Assembly (NCBI GenBank): GCA_024234615.1
Contig: JACKNY010000001.1
Coordinates: 834,501-898,500 of the forward strand
Length of the DNA stretch: 64,000 nt
Direction: 5' to 3'
Source: Pseudomonadales bacterium
Lineage (GTDB): Bacteria; Pseudomonadota; Gammaproteobacteria; Pseudomonadales; IMCC2047
Made by a program: the position numbers and the translations under genes. Positions within the stretch are counted from its first letter, which is position 1. Each line of letters begins with the position of its first letter. Below, piece by piece: positions 24,654 through 33,320 of this stretch. Below the pieces are notes generated by a model. It worked only from the letters and a program-made list of their open reading frames with translations, ran no database searches and was not told where the DNA came from.

Positions 24654-24818
24654 TCAGAACAATAAGTTAAGTGAGCAAAAGGAATTGCTTGGCAATTAAG
24701 TTTGGTGTGCTGGATTAGTGTACACGGTCAAATAGGTGGTTAGGGTAACTCATATGATAAGATGTTTGTCAGAATTCTTTCCATATTTTAGGATTTCAAA
24801 ATTAATCTTTCGATAAGT

Positions 24819-25817
24819 ATGATCCGTCAAAAGCTTCACAGTTATGTGATATTGCTTGGAAATGTATTGTTGGATATACGGCGGTTATATCTGAAATCTT
24901 TTTTATCGATTGTATTAACCTCTATTTTGTCGGTTGCGCTACAAATTGTTGGTTTTTGGTTATCACTAAGGTACTTTGCTTATGCGCATCAAGAAGGGAT
25001 TGGTCATTTATTTGTCGTTCTTTTTGGAGTTGATAACTATTTATATGAAGTATCGGTGGTGGCGCTTATTCTAGGATTAACTCTGGGCTTCGCTAGTTGG
25101 TTAGGATATTTGTCTCGAATACTTTCTATTCATGTTTCAACTAAATATGAAAAGCTGTGTTTTGTTAGAGCGATTAAGTTTTTGAATGCCAAAAGTATAA
25201 TTGAAGAGTTGCCTTATAAGGAATCGGAATTCTTTAATATAGTAAATATAAATTCAAGAGTAGCAGGGCGAGCTATTAAAATTCTAATTACCTCTGTCCA
25301 ACCTGTATTTATGTTTATTACTTGTATCTGTATAGCGCTATTAATTGATTCAGTTGTGACAGTTATTATTTTATTTTTCTTAGGGATTGCTTTACCAATA
25401 ATATACAAGTTTAATCAGCGTGGGATTGCAGCTGCGGGTGAATTGGAGAAAAATAATATTCTAGCCAATAAGGAAAAAAAGGAAGTAATTGCAAATTTAT
25501 TTTCAATTAAAGAAGAGTTGGTAGAGCCTAGTTTGGAGAGTTATTCTAAGTCGTTGATAATATTTAAGGAGAGACTCAAATCTATAGAAAAATCACGTTC
25601 TACAATGCAAGGGTTTGTCGCTTTATCTTTTGCTTTTTTAATTTTATACATTGGATTGAGATTAAAGGAAAATGAATTTCAATTTATTTTATTGATTGCA
25701 TATTTTATAACGTTGAGATATAGCCTAAATAGTGCCGTAACAATTGTATTGGCAGTAACGAACTTCAATTTGCTCGTACCTAAATTAAAAGAATATTTTT
25801 CTCTTATTAAGCATTAA
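24819..25817 (+). CDS. ABC-exporter-like membrane domain without ATPase
   Basis: A 332-residue protein with about six hydrophobic helices (roughly 25-52, 76-102, 155-200 as a pair, 265-285, 288-315) and a cytoplasmic helix-rich stretch after the fourth (NKEKKEVIANLFSIKEELVE) like the coupling region of type I ABC exporters. It ends at VPKLKEYFSLIKH, exactly where a fused exporter would continue into its nucleotide-binding domain. No Walker motif follows in 25818-25965. Either it is a half-transporter with an ATPase elsewhere, or a truncated gene. AT-rich codon use matches the island. Substrate unknown, possibly a glycan or lipid-linked sugar. Confidence 0.5.
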   Translation: MIRQKLHSYVILLGNVLLDIRRLYLKSFLSIVLTSILSVALQIVGFWLSLRYFAYAHQEGIGHLFVVLFGVDNYLYEVSVVALILGLTLGFASWLGYLSRILSIHVSTKYEKLCFVRAIKFLNAKSIIEELPYKESEFFNIVNINSRVAGRAIKILITSVQPVFMFITCICIALLIDSVVTVIILFFLGIALPIIYKFNQRGIAAAGELEKNNILANKEKKEVIANLFSIKEELVEPSLESYSKSLIIFKERLKSIEKSRSTMQGFVALSFAFLILYIGLRLKENEFQFILLIAYFITLRYSLNSAVTIVLAVTNFNLLVPKLKEYFSLIKH

Positions 25818-25965
25818 TAAAGACAGATTGCAGAAAAATGCATCTCTATATTAATTTAATTTTTGTAGTGCGGCACAGAGATATTGAATTAACTTCGAGT
25901 TGAAAGGGCTGTGATATTAATGTAGGTGCTCAATTTTATGATTGTTAAAATAAAGGGTGAGAGTA

Positions 25966-27495
25966 ATGAAAGTTGTATGCCTAGTAGCGAATCCAATTAG
26001 TAAAGATGCGCGCGTCCAGAAAGAGGCTAACGCTATAAAAGATTTTGGCCATGAAGTTATTGTTGTGGGGCTGCAGGATAAAAATAATAATGTTGCTTAT
26101 GAGAAAAATAAAAATGGTGTGGAGTACTACCGGTTACCTTGGAAATCATATGCTTATAGAAGAGTTGCCAGGTTTGCTCTCTGGGTAGGGTTTGCCATGT
26201 TGGTGGCCATGGTAATCGCTTACAAGTTATTGGAAAACAAAACAATTGAGAGTCTGAATAATCAACTTTACAGTTTTTTTAATTCACTGGTTACAGCATT
26301 TTTAGAAATGGGAGCTATTGGGCATATATTTATAATTTTCGGCGGTTTAATTTGTTTGAAAGCACTACGGGTATCCAAAGCCTATAAAAATATTTCTATG
26401 CGGTATGCGAGGACGTTCGAGCAGGAATTACCAATAAGAGAAGATGTGGTCGCAGATAAATCAAATTTTTGGGGAGTTTTCCTCTCAAGATTTAAGTCGA
26501 TAGGTGTCCAGCTTCTAGTAAGAAGGTTTCGAGATAATGCGTTCTCATCTTTTGCGATAAAACTTAAACCTGATGTGGTTCATTGTCACGATATAACTAC
26601 CTTGAGAGCCGGTGTAAAAATAAAAGCTAAGACCAAAGCGAAGCTAGTCTACGATGCGCATGAGTATTATGAAGACACTGCTGGGTTGCCTAGTAATCAT
26701 AGAAAGTTATATCGAATAATACATACACTATGCAACCAACAGGTTGATTTGTTTATTGTAGTAAATAAATATTTTGGGGAACTCTATAAAAAGAAATACA
26801 GAGGATTTAATAGCCCTGTAGTAGTCATGAACGCCCTGAATCAACCTATGAATATAGATTACGATGGTAGGTTGCATCATGCCGCAGGTCTTAAACTTGA
26901 TACAAAAATTTTGTTATTTCAAGGAGGCTTTACTTTGCATAGAGGAATTGAGAGGTTAATTGATGCGGCAATTAAACTTCCACAGGATTGGTGCTTAGTT
27001 ATGATGGGGTGGGGGCGCTTGGAAGAGCCTATGAAACAAAGGTTGATGTTATCTAACAATGGAAATAATCTCGTAAAATTTTTGCCTCCAGCTCCTCAGG
27101 ATGAATTGATGAAGTGGACCGCAGGAGCAACAGTAGGAATTATTCCATACGAAGATGAAGGTATAAATCATAAGTATTGCACCCCCAATAAGCTTTGGGA
27201 GTTTCCCGCGGCTGGCGTTCCATTTATAGCTACACCAAGGGTGGTGATGAAAGACATGATTCATGAATACAGACACGGAGAAATAATCGAAGATAATTAT
27301 ACCGTGCAAGAGTTAATTGGTGCTCTCAAAAAAATTAGTGAGAATCATGCAGAATATAAAAAAAATTGTATTAGGTTTGTTGAAGAAAATTCTTGGGAGA
27401 AAAATAAGATCGTACTAAAACAAGAATATGAAAAAATACAGGTAAATAATTTTTCGGCAAGAAATTTGTTAAGGAGTACAAGTCAGTCAGTATAA
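25966..27495 (+). CDS. Family-4-like glycosyltransferase with membrane insert
   Basis: A 509-residue GT-B type glycosyltransferase. The N-terminal domain starts MKVVCLVANPISKDARVQKE. Two hydrophobic segments (about residues 54-76 and 105-130) interrupt it and may anchor it to the inner membrane. The nucleotide-sugar domain includes ILLFQGGFTLHRGIERLIDA and the GT4-like acidic region WEFPAAGVPFIATP. I prefer ATG 25966 to GTG 25957 because AAAGGG is then 8 nt upstream. It would add a sugar to the lipid-linked repeat. Donor and acceptor are unknown. IS debris begins just after its stop. Confidence 0.8.
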   Translation: MKVVCLVANPISKDARVQKEANAIKDFGHEVIVVGLQDKNNNVAYEKNKNGVEYYRLPWKSYAYRRVARFALWVGFAMLVAMVIAYKLLENKTIESLNNQLYSFFNSLVTAFLEMGAIGHIFIIFGGLICLKALRVSKAYKNISMRYARTFEQELPIREDVVADKSNFWGVFLSRFKSIGVQLLVRRFRDNAFSSFAIKLKPDVVHCHDITTLRAGVKIKAKTKAKLVYDAHEYYEDTAGLPSNHRKLYRIIHTLCNQQVDLFIVVNKYFGELYKKKYRGFNSPVVVMNALNQPMNIDYDGRLHHAAGLKLDTKILLFQGGFTLHRGIERLIDAAIKLPQDWCLVMMGWGRLEEPMKQRLMLSNNGNNLVKFLPPAPQDELMKWTAGATVGIIPYEDEGINHKYCTPNKLWEFPAAGVPFIATPRVVMKDMIHEYRHGEIIEDNYTVQELIGALKKISENHAEYKKNCIRFVEENSWEKNKIVLKQEYEKIQVNNFSARNLLRSTSQSV

Positions 27496-27536
27496 ATAAT
27501 GAATGGGTAAGCGAAATTTTAGAGGTAAATTTTACG

Positions 27537-28271
27537 ATGTGTGTGCCCATGACGGTGATTTACAACATGGTAGAGGGGCATTTAATTGGGGTGGAAACGG
27601 GCCGAACGGCGGATGTTTTCTCTGGATTTTTAAAGCAACTGCCGTCAGACACTGCGGCAAAAATAGAAGCTGTGGCGATGGACATGGGGCCATCCTATCA
27701 GAAGTCAGTACGGGACTGTTTACCTAATGCTGACCTTGTATTTGACTGTTTTCACGTTATGCAGAACTATAGCAAGGCGCTGAGTAACCAGCGACGAATG
27801 GAGTTTAGAAAGGCCAATAAATCGGGTAAAGAATTGTTAAAAGGGACGCATTATCTGGTGTTGAAAAATGAGGATAAACTGGACCAATCTCAGACTCAAA
27901 AATTACAACGGTTACTGGATGCAAATGCCAATCTCAATACGTTGTATATTCTGAAGGAACAGCTTCAGGCATTGTGGGATTCAGAGACGGTCGAACTGAT
28001 GCAGGAGCGATTAGAAGCCTGGTGTCGGATATCCGATCAATCAAGCATGTTTTATCTAAGAAAATTTGCCAAGTCGTTAAGAAGGCACTGTGTGGGCATT
28101 TGTAATTATGCGAAGCACAAGCTCACCAGCGCAAGAATCGAAGCGGGTAATATTAGTATAGGAATGATCTGCAAGCACGCAAGAGGGATCAGAGATACGG
28201 AATATTCCAAGCTTAAGATCAGGCAGTCATCGGTCCCCGATGATCAATCAATGTTCTATTTGGCTGCCTAA
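27537..28271 (+). pseudogene. ISL3-family transposase, N-terminus missing
   Basis: The 244-residue open frame matches the DDE half of ISL3 transposases: IEAVAMDMGPSYQKSVRDCL with the first Asp, LVFDCFHVMQNYSKALSNQR with the second, and LTSARIEAGNISIGMICKHA with the glutamate. Complete family members are about 400 residues; the first 150 or so (zinc ribbon, HTH and the start of the catalytic fold) are absent. The start codon shown is only the first ATG in frame, so the gene is taken to be inactive. On the 5' side a neighbouring frame (from 27503) may hold another few shifted residues. Confidence 0.8.
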
Positions 28272-28273
28272 TC

Positions 28274-28298
28274 TCACTCAACAAAGCGGAGAAGAACC
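28274..28298 (+). repeat. Right terminal inverted repeat of the ISL3-like element
   Basis: The sequence ends CGGAGAAGAACC directly after the transposase stop. Its reverse complement begins GGTTCTTCTCCG, the typical ISL3 terminus. No matching left copy was found upstream, consistent with loss of the left end. Confidence 0.6.
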
Positions 28299-28394
28299 AA
28301 TGAACAGGAGTTTTTACTATGAAATACAATCAATTAACATTCACAAATATTAGTTTTTCGAATAGTAGTGAAGCTTATATTAAGGAATACATAT

Positions 28395-29081
28395 ATGGAA
28401 ATTAGGAATGTTGGGTTAATAACATACCAACACCCGCATCTGAAGACAGAGCAGATACTACAGAGACTATTGTGTAAAAATTATGCGTATAAAATTTATG
28501 CTCTGCCTTTCAATCCACGCCCAGACCGAGCTTGTATAGTAAACCATCGTCCAAATCAAATGGATGCTATTGAGCCAGCAGTTATTGCAAAAAGGCATGA
28601 TATTACGTATATCAAATGTGATTCCGATAAAGATATTGATAATTCTTGCGATGTATATTTAGTGCTAGGCGCTGGTATTCTCTCTCCAGAATGTTTGAAA
28701 GGTAAAGATGTCATTAACTGTCATCCGGGTGTTATACCAACAAGTAGAGGGCTCGATTCATTTAAATGGGCAATATTAGATTTAAAGCCTTTAGGAGTAA
28801 CACTGCATTATATTAATGAACAAGTAGATGCCGGAGAAATTATCTCTGTAAAACCCACAAATGTTTATGAAACCGATAGCTTGAATACCTTATCTCGTAG
28901 ACATTATGAAAATGAAATTGAAATGTTTGCTGATTTTGATATTTATTTAAATGCCCCACAAAATCTATATGTGAATATAGAACCGTCAGAGCCAAGGATG
29001 AGAATGCCAAAAGAGAGAGAGGTAGAATTGGAAAGTAGATTGGTGGAATATAAAAGGATTTATGGCCAAGAGTTTAAGTGA
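28395..29081 (+). CDS. Sugar N-formyltransferase-like protein
   Basis: A 228-residue formyltransferase-fold protein related to methionyl-tRNA formyltransferase and to sugar N-formyltransferases. The catalytic set is visible: Asn and His in VINCHPGVIPTSRG and Asp in EQVDAGEII. In this island the likely job is moving a formyl group from 10-formyl-THF to an amino sugar of the polysaccharide. I start at ATG 28395 with AAGGA 8 nt upstream rather than at the upstream in-frame start. It sits between two IS remnants. No aminotransferase that would make the amino sugar is visible in the window, so the acceptor is unknown. Confidence 0.75.
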   Translation: MEIRNVGLITYQHPHLKTEQILQRLLCKNYAYKIYALPFNPRPDRACIVNHRPNQMDAIEPAVIAKRHDITYIKCDSDKDIDNSCDVYLVLGAGILSPECLKGKDVINCHPGVIPTSRGLDSFKWAILDLKPLGVTLHYINEQVDAGEIISVKPTNVYETDSLNTLSRRHYENEIEMFADFDIYLNAPQNLYVNIEPSEPRMRMPKEREVELESRLVEYKRIYGQEFK

Positions 29082-29137
29082 TAATTTAGTGTATTTAATC
29101 CTAAACTTACTTTTTTGAAGGGTTTTTTGTCTTAATT

Positions 29138-29525
29138 GAGGCTTTTGCACAAAACTGTAAGCGGACAAGTTAATCTGCTCAATGTGATAATGCTACCGCA
29201 CTTTTGGTAAAAAAAAGAAAACAGTTATGGCCTGGAAAAATCTTTCACAAAATAGCTTAGCCGATGGGCTGACCGGACATCCCGAAGTGTTGGAAGAGCT
29301 GGATGATGTTGAAGCCCTCATTGACTAGTCCGAAATTGAGCGGTTGTTCAAGGACATACACGACAAAAGCCGAGGTACAGGCCTAGCCACCACTCATGAT
29401 GTTCAAGGCGCTGCTGCTGCAAAGCGGGTACTGACTCAGCGACCCGGCGTTAGAGAATCAGTTAGTGCGAGATTTATTGTTTCGCCGTTTTATTCAACTG
29501 GGTTTGAGTGAAGGTGTTCCTGACC
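29138..29525 (+). pseudogene. Decayed 5' part of an IS5-family transposase
   Basis: This is the only content I recognise in the 527-bp gap 29082-29608. An IS5-like terminus GAGGCTTTTGCAC starts at 29138. From ATG 29227 one frame gives MAWKNLSQNSLADGLTGHPE, then hits a stop (29326-29328). After a frameshift the next frame gives PPLMMFKALLLQSGY, a stop, then LSDPALENQLVRDLLFRRF and QLGLSEGVPD, the well-known N-terminal block of IS5/IS1182-like transposases. The catalytic remainder is gone. At least two stops and one frameshift show long inactivity. Confidence 0.75.
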
Positions 29526-29608
29526 TTACGAATATACTTGCTGAGTTTATTTTGAACATCAAAGAACAAGCTCTAACTTCTAAAACTCATAATAAAAGTA
29601 AGTAGTTC

Positions 29609-31153
29609 ATGCTGTTCAATAGCCACGAATTTATATTCTTATTTCTACCTTTAGTATTAATAATTTTTTATCTTTTCAGAAAGTTAAAGCTAGCATCCAG
29701 TGCATTTATTTTTTTAGCGTTCGCGTCTCTTTATTTTTATGCTTATTGGAAAGTCGAGTATTTAATCTTAATAGTGGTATCGATCTTAACCAACTATTTT
29801 ATTGCAAGAAATCTCTATTTATCGAAAACGCCAGGAAATAGGCATCTCTTTTTAATATTTGGTGTCAGTTTTAATCTGGTATTGCTTTGTTACTATAAAT
29901 ATACGGGTTTTTTCCTTGCATCAATCAATAGTGTTTGGGAGACAAAATTTCCAGTTTTTCAGGTGATTTTGCCAATAGGAATATCATTTTTTACGTTTCA
30001 GCAAATTGCATTTTTAGTGGATGTGTATAAGCGGGTTGCAGAACCTTATTCACTAGTAAACTACGTATTATTTGTAACTTTTTTTCCTCAGTTAATTGCG
30101 GGGCCAATAGTCCATCACGCACAAATGATGCCTCAGTTTGAAAGGCCTTTAGTTGGCATCAGTAAAAACCTATCTATTGGTGTTTCCATATTCATTATTG
30201 GTCTTTTAAAAAAAGTAGTAATTGCAGACTCTCTTTCTGTCTACGCTAGGGCTCTTTTTGATGGGGATATATCTCCAAGTGGTTTGGATACTCTCTCAGC
30301 ATGGACGGGAGTTCTAGCATATACGTTTCAGCTTTATTTTGATTTTTCGGGATACAGTGATATGGCGATAGGCTTGGCAAGAATATTTGGAATTGTGTTG
30401 CCTGAAAATTTTTATTCGCCATACAAAGCTGGTTCTATCGTGGAGTTTTGGCGAAGATGGCATATAACACTATCCACCTTTTTAAAAGACTATTTATACA
30501 TACCTCTGGGGGGAAATAAAAACGGGACATTACTACGTTATAGAAATTTACTGATTACAATGGTGATTGGTGGGTTATGGCATGGTGCAGGTTGGGGGTT
30601 TGTTGTGTGGGGAGGGCTGCATGGTGTTTATCTGGTAATTAATCACTTGTGGCATAAAACAGAGCTATGCTCCACGATAAAAAATATATTACTGTGGCGC
30701 TTACTTTCATGGCTGCTTACTTTTACTGCTGTCGTTATTGGCTGGGTGTTTTTTAGATCGGACAGTATTAGCGGTGCGGTTCTGATATTGAATGCAATGT
30801 TCGACTTTAGCCAATTAACAATTTCCGATGGAGACCTGGATAAGTATTTAGTATTTCAATGGCCTCCAATTTTAGATATTAATTCGATTTGGGACTTGCC
30901 CAAGTTAAATAGTTTGAAAATTGGGTCATGGATTTTGATTATGTCCACGGGGGTAATTGCCTTGTTGTTGCCTAATACACAACAAATATTTGCAAAATAT
31001 AACCCCGTAATTGAATTATTTGAGAATCGAAAGATAAGTTTGCTGACTTGGACACCAAATCTAAGATGGTCGATATTGATAACAAGTGCTTTTGTTTTGT
31101 CTTTATTAATGATGGCTGAAAACAGTTCTGAATTTTTATATTTCCAGTTTTGA
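29609..31153 (+). CDS. MBOAT O-acyltransferase (AlgI-like)
   Basis: A 514-residue polytopic inner-membrane protein starting MLFNSHEFIFLFLPLVLIIF, the typical AlgI/PatA-like entry. It has the conserved segment FDFSGYSDMAIGLARIFG, the FWRRWHITLSTFLKDYLYIPLGG block and the active-site histidine in GGLWHGAGWGFVVWGGLHG. In AlgI-type systems it moves an acetyl group across the membrane for polysaccharide O-acetylation, with a periplasmic SGNH-like partner finishing the transfer. The next gene, 1 bp away, is a good candidate for that partner. The glycan target is inferred to be the island's product. Confidence 0.92.
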   Translation: MLFNSHEFIFLFLPLVLIIFYLFRKLKLASSAFIFLAFASLYFYAYWKVEYLILIVVSILTNYFIARNLYLSKTPGNRHLFLIFGVSFNLVLLCYYKYTGFFLASINSVWETKFPVFQVILPIGISFFTFQQIAFLVDVYKRVAEPYSLVNYVLFVTFFPQLIAGPIVHHAQMMPQFERPLVGISKNLSIGVSIFIIGLLKKVVIADSLSVYARALFDGDISPSGLDTLSAWTGVLAYTFQLYFDFSGYSDMAIGLARIFGIVLPENFYSPYKAGSIVEFWRRWHITLSTFLKDYLYIPLGGNKNGTLLRYRNLLITMVIGGLWHGAGWGFVVWGGLHGVYLVINHLWHKTELCSTIKNILLWRLLSWLLTFTAVVIGWVFFRSDSISGAVLILNAMFDFSQLTISDGDLDKYLVFQWPPILDINSIWDLPKLNSLKIGSWILIMSTGVIALLLPNTQQIFAKYNPVIELFENRKISLLTWTPNLRWSILITSAFVLSLLMMAENSSEFLYFQF

Positions 31154-31154
31154 T

Positions 31155-32234
31155 ATGTATAAAAAATATTTAATAGCGAGTAGTTTTTTGGCAGCTATGT
31201 TGCTGGGTGCTGTCACCATTCCAAATATCTTATATGACCCTTGGTGGTACTTTAATGGAAATATTTTAGACCAAGTAAATCCCTATTTTAATGAAAGAGA
31301 AACGAAGATAAATTTATTTTTAAAGTCTCCTCAGAAATATGATTGTCTGATCTTAGGTAGTTCAAGAGTTACCTTTTTGGCAGCAAGGTATATCAACGGC
31401 TATTCTTGCTTTAATATGGCTGTATCCGCTAGCGTGGGGCAGGTAGGAGAACTATATTATTTTGGTCGTTATTTTAATAAATATTCCTCGGTGCCTAAAT
31501 TATTAATAGTTGGGGTGGAGGAATTTAACTTCCAAGGACCCCCCTCAACAAATATACCGGAATTTGTTAGGCAACTAAAAAAACCTCCACCCTGGTATAG
31601 CCGTTACATATCTTTAGAAGCCATTGAATTTACACATAAAGTTGCCAATAAAAACTCAAAAAGCAGGAAGAGTCCTCGAGTTTATAATCAAAATTTTGAA
31701 GCAGTCTTTAATACAAATAAGAGATTATCTATAGATAAACAGGTCAAAGTAATCGCTGAGAATATTGAAGGTTGTAATTACTTGAAACCGATAAGGTTAG
31801 GGAAAAACTTTTCTCCAGACAATATTAAATATTATAAAAAATTAATAGCTGAATTTCCCAGTGCAAGAACAATTGGTTTTGTCCCTCCAATATCAGTAGA
31901 TCGCCTTTTCGAAATTTATTTATTAGGGACGTTGGAGGGTTATCTGAATAATATTTATGAGACAGCGGAATTGTTTGATGTGTTCTTTGATTTTTCGTTA
32001 CCAAGTACCATAACAAACGATGGTGACTTGACCTATGATGGAAGTCATTTCTCATCTGCCACCTATGAAAAAATAGGGAAAATTTTAACTAAAAAGGCTG
32101 GGGCTGAAGTCCTGGCTGTAGACATTAAATCAATGGGTTATGAGCAATATAAACAATTAATCCTGATGAGGTTAGAGAGTCAGGAATTTATTTCAGAATA
32201 CCATAAACGATGTGAGAGGATAATTGGAATATGA
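31155..32234 (+). CDS. SGNH-like periplasmic partner of the MBOAT acyltransferase
   Basis: A 359-residue protein with one N-terminal hydrophobic segment (about residues 4-24), so probably membrane-anchored and periplasmic. It shows an SGNH-like nucleophile block CLILGSSRVTF (about residue 68) and, near the C-terminus, LTYDGSHFSSATYEKIG (about residue 295), giving a DxxH pair. This arrangement resembles AlgJ/AlgX-type or DHHW-type partners of MBOAT proteins. It is translationally coupled to the MBOAT gene (1 bp) and overlaps the epimerase gene by 4 bp (ATGA). Similarity is by motif only, so the family is not certain. Confidence 0.65.
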   Translation: MYKKYLIASSFLAAMLLGAVTIPNILYDPWWYFNGNILDQVNPYFNERETKINLFLKSPQKYDCLILGSSRVTFLAARYINGYSCFNMAVSASVGQVGELYYFGRYFNKYSSVPKLLIVGVEEFNFQGPPSTNIPEFVRQLKKPPPWYSRYISLEAIEFTHKVANKNSKSRKSPRVYNQNFEAVFNTNKRLSIDKQVKVIAENIEGCNYLKPIRLGKNFSPDNIKYYKKLIAEFPSARTIGFVPPISVDRLFEIYLLGTLEGYLNNIYETAELFDVFFDFSLPSTITNDGDLTYDGSHFSSATYEKIGKILTKKAGAEVLAVDIKSMGYEQYKQLILMRLESQEFISEYHKRCERIIGI

Positions 32235-33295
32235 AAATTTTAACGGTATTGGGAGCTCGCCCTCAATTTATTAAGGCTGCAGCGGTTAGTAGAGAGTTCA
32301 GGCAATATCCATTCATAAAGGAATCGATAGTCCATACCGGACAACATTACGATACGAATATGAGTGATATTTTTTTTCGGCAAATGGAAATTCCATACCC
32401 TGATCACCGTTTAGAAACTGGAGGTTTGTCTCAGGGGGCTATGACCGGTCGTATGCTAGAGAATATAGAAAAGATAATTAATTCAGAAAATCCTGATAAG
32501 GTTATGGTTTATGGAGATACAAACTCTACACTTGCTGGTGCTCTTGCGGCAGTTAAATTACATGTACCGGTTGTCCATGTTGAAGCGGGGCTTAGATCAT
32601 TCAATATGGCGATGCCGGAGGAAGTTAATAGAATATTAACCGACCAAGTCAGTAGTCTTTTGTGCTGCCCCACAGAAACGGCAATAAAAAATCTTAAAAA
32701 TGAGGGTTTTTTTACTAAGGATGTGAAAATTGTTAATACTGGCGATGTCATGCAGGACGTTGCCTATTATTTTGCAGATAAGTCCGTAAAACCAGAAGGG
32801 TTATTCGCTAATAAATCACAAAAAATTATTCTTTGTACTTTGCACAGGGCTGAAAATACAAATGATGAAAAACGATTAGAAAATATTTGTAACGCTATAT
32901 CCCAATTGTCGGAGCGATATCATGTCGTTCTTCCTTTGCACCCTAGAACACAAAAAGCTATAGAAAAGGCCAAAATTAAATTAAATGCAAATATCATAAA
33001 ACCGGTAGGGTATTTTGAAATGCTTTATTTGCTCAAAGCAGCTAGTTTAGTCCTCACAGATAGTGGGGGGTTACAGAAAGAAGCTTACTTTTTTTCAAAG
33101 CCCTGCGTTACTATGCGGGATCAGACGGAGTGGACAGAACTGATTGATCAACAAGCTAACGTGCTGGTGGGTGCCGGTGTCGACTCTATTATTACAGAGG
33201 TTAATAGTATGCTGACCAAAGATATCGCTTATAACAAAGATACATATGGTGGTGGTAGTGCTGCTCGGTGGGTTGTTGAATCTATAGTTAAATAA
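32231..33295 (+). CDS. UDP-sugar C2 epimerase, WbpI/WecB family
   Basis: A 354-residue non-hydrolysing UDP-GlcNAc 2-epimerase family enzyme. The N-terminus MKILTVLGARPQFIKAAAVS has the GARPQFIKA form typical of WbpI, which epimerises UDP-GlcNAc3NAcA to UDP-ManNAc3NAcA, rather than the GTRPEAIKM form of WecB. Other family motifs are HVEAGLRSFNMAMPEEVNR and LTDSGGLQKEA. WbpA- and WbpB-like genes in the island favour the WbpI role. The start overlaps the previous gene by 4 bp. Confidence 0.87.
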   Translation: MKILTVLGARPQFIKAAAVSREFRQYPFIKESIVHTGQHYDTNMSDIFFRQMEIPYPDHRLETGGLSQGAMTGRMLENIEKIINSENPDKVMVYGDTNSTLAGALAAVKLHVPVVHVEAGLRSFNMAMPEEVNRILTDQVSSLLCCPTETAIKNLKNEGFFTKDVKIVNTGDVMQDVAYYFADKSVKPEGLFANKSQKIILCTLHRAENTNDEKRLENICNAISQLSERYHVVLPLHPRTQKAIEKAKIKLNANIIKPVGYFEMLYLLKAASLVLTDSGGLQKEAYFFSKPCVTMRDQTEWTELIDQQANVLVGAGVDSIITEVNSMLTKDIAYNKDTYGGGSAARWVVESIVK

Positions 33296-33320
33296 TATCG
33301 ATTTAAAATATTTTGTTTAT

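Larger units (their letters stand above)
27500..28298 (+). mobile_element. 5'-truncated ISL3-family insertion sequence
   Basis: The element keeps most of the transposase and a right end (28274-28298) but has no recognisable left end; sequence similarity begins right after the glycosyltransferase stop at 27495. The right terminus, read inward, is GGTTCTTCTCCGCTTTG, fitting the GGNTCTTC start of ISL3-type inverted repeats. The left limit is approximate. Confidence 0.75.

Noticed and set aside
27503..27727. Open frame MGKRNFRGKFYDVCAHD overlapping the ISL3 transposase
   Set aside because: Out of frame with the conserved transposase sequence; at most it holds a few shifted residues of the decayed element.
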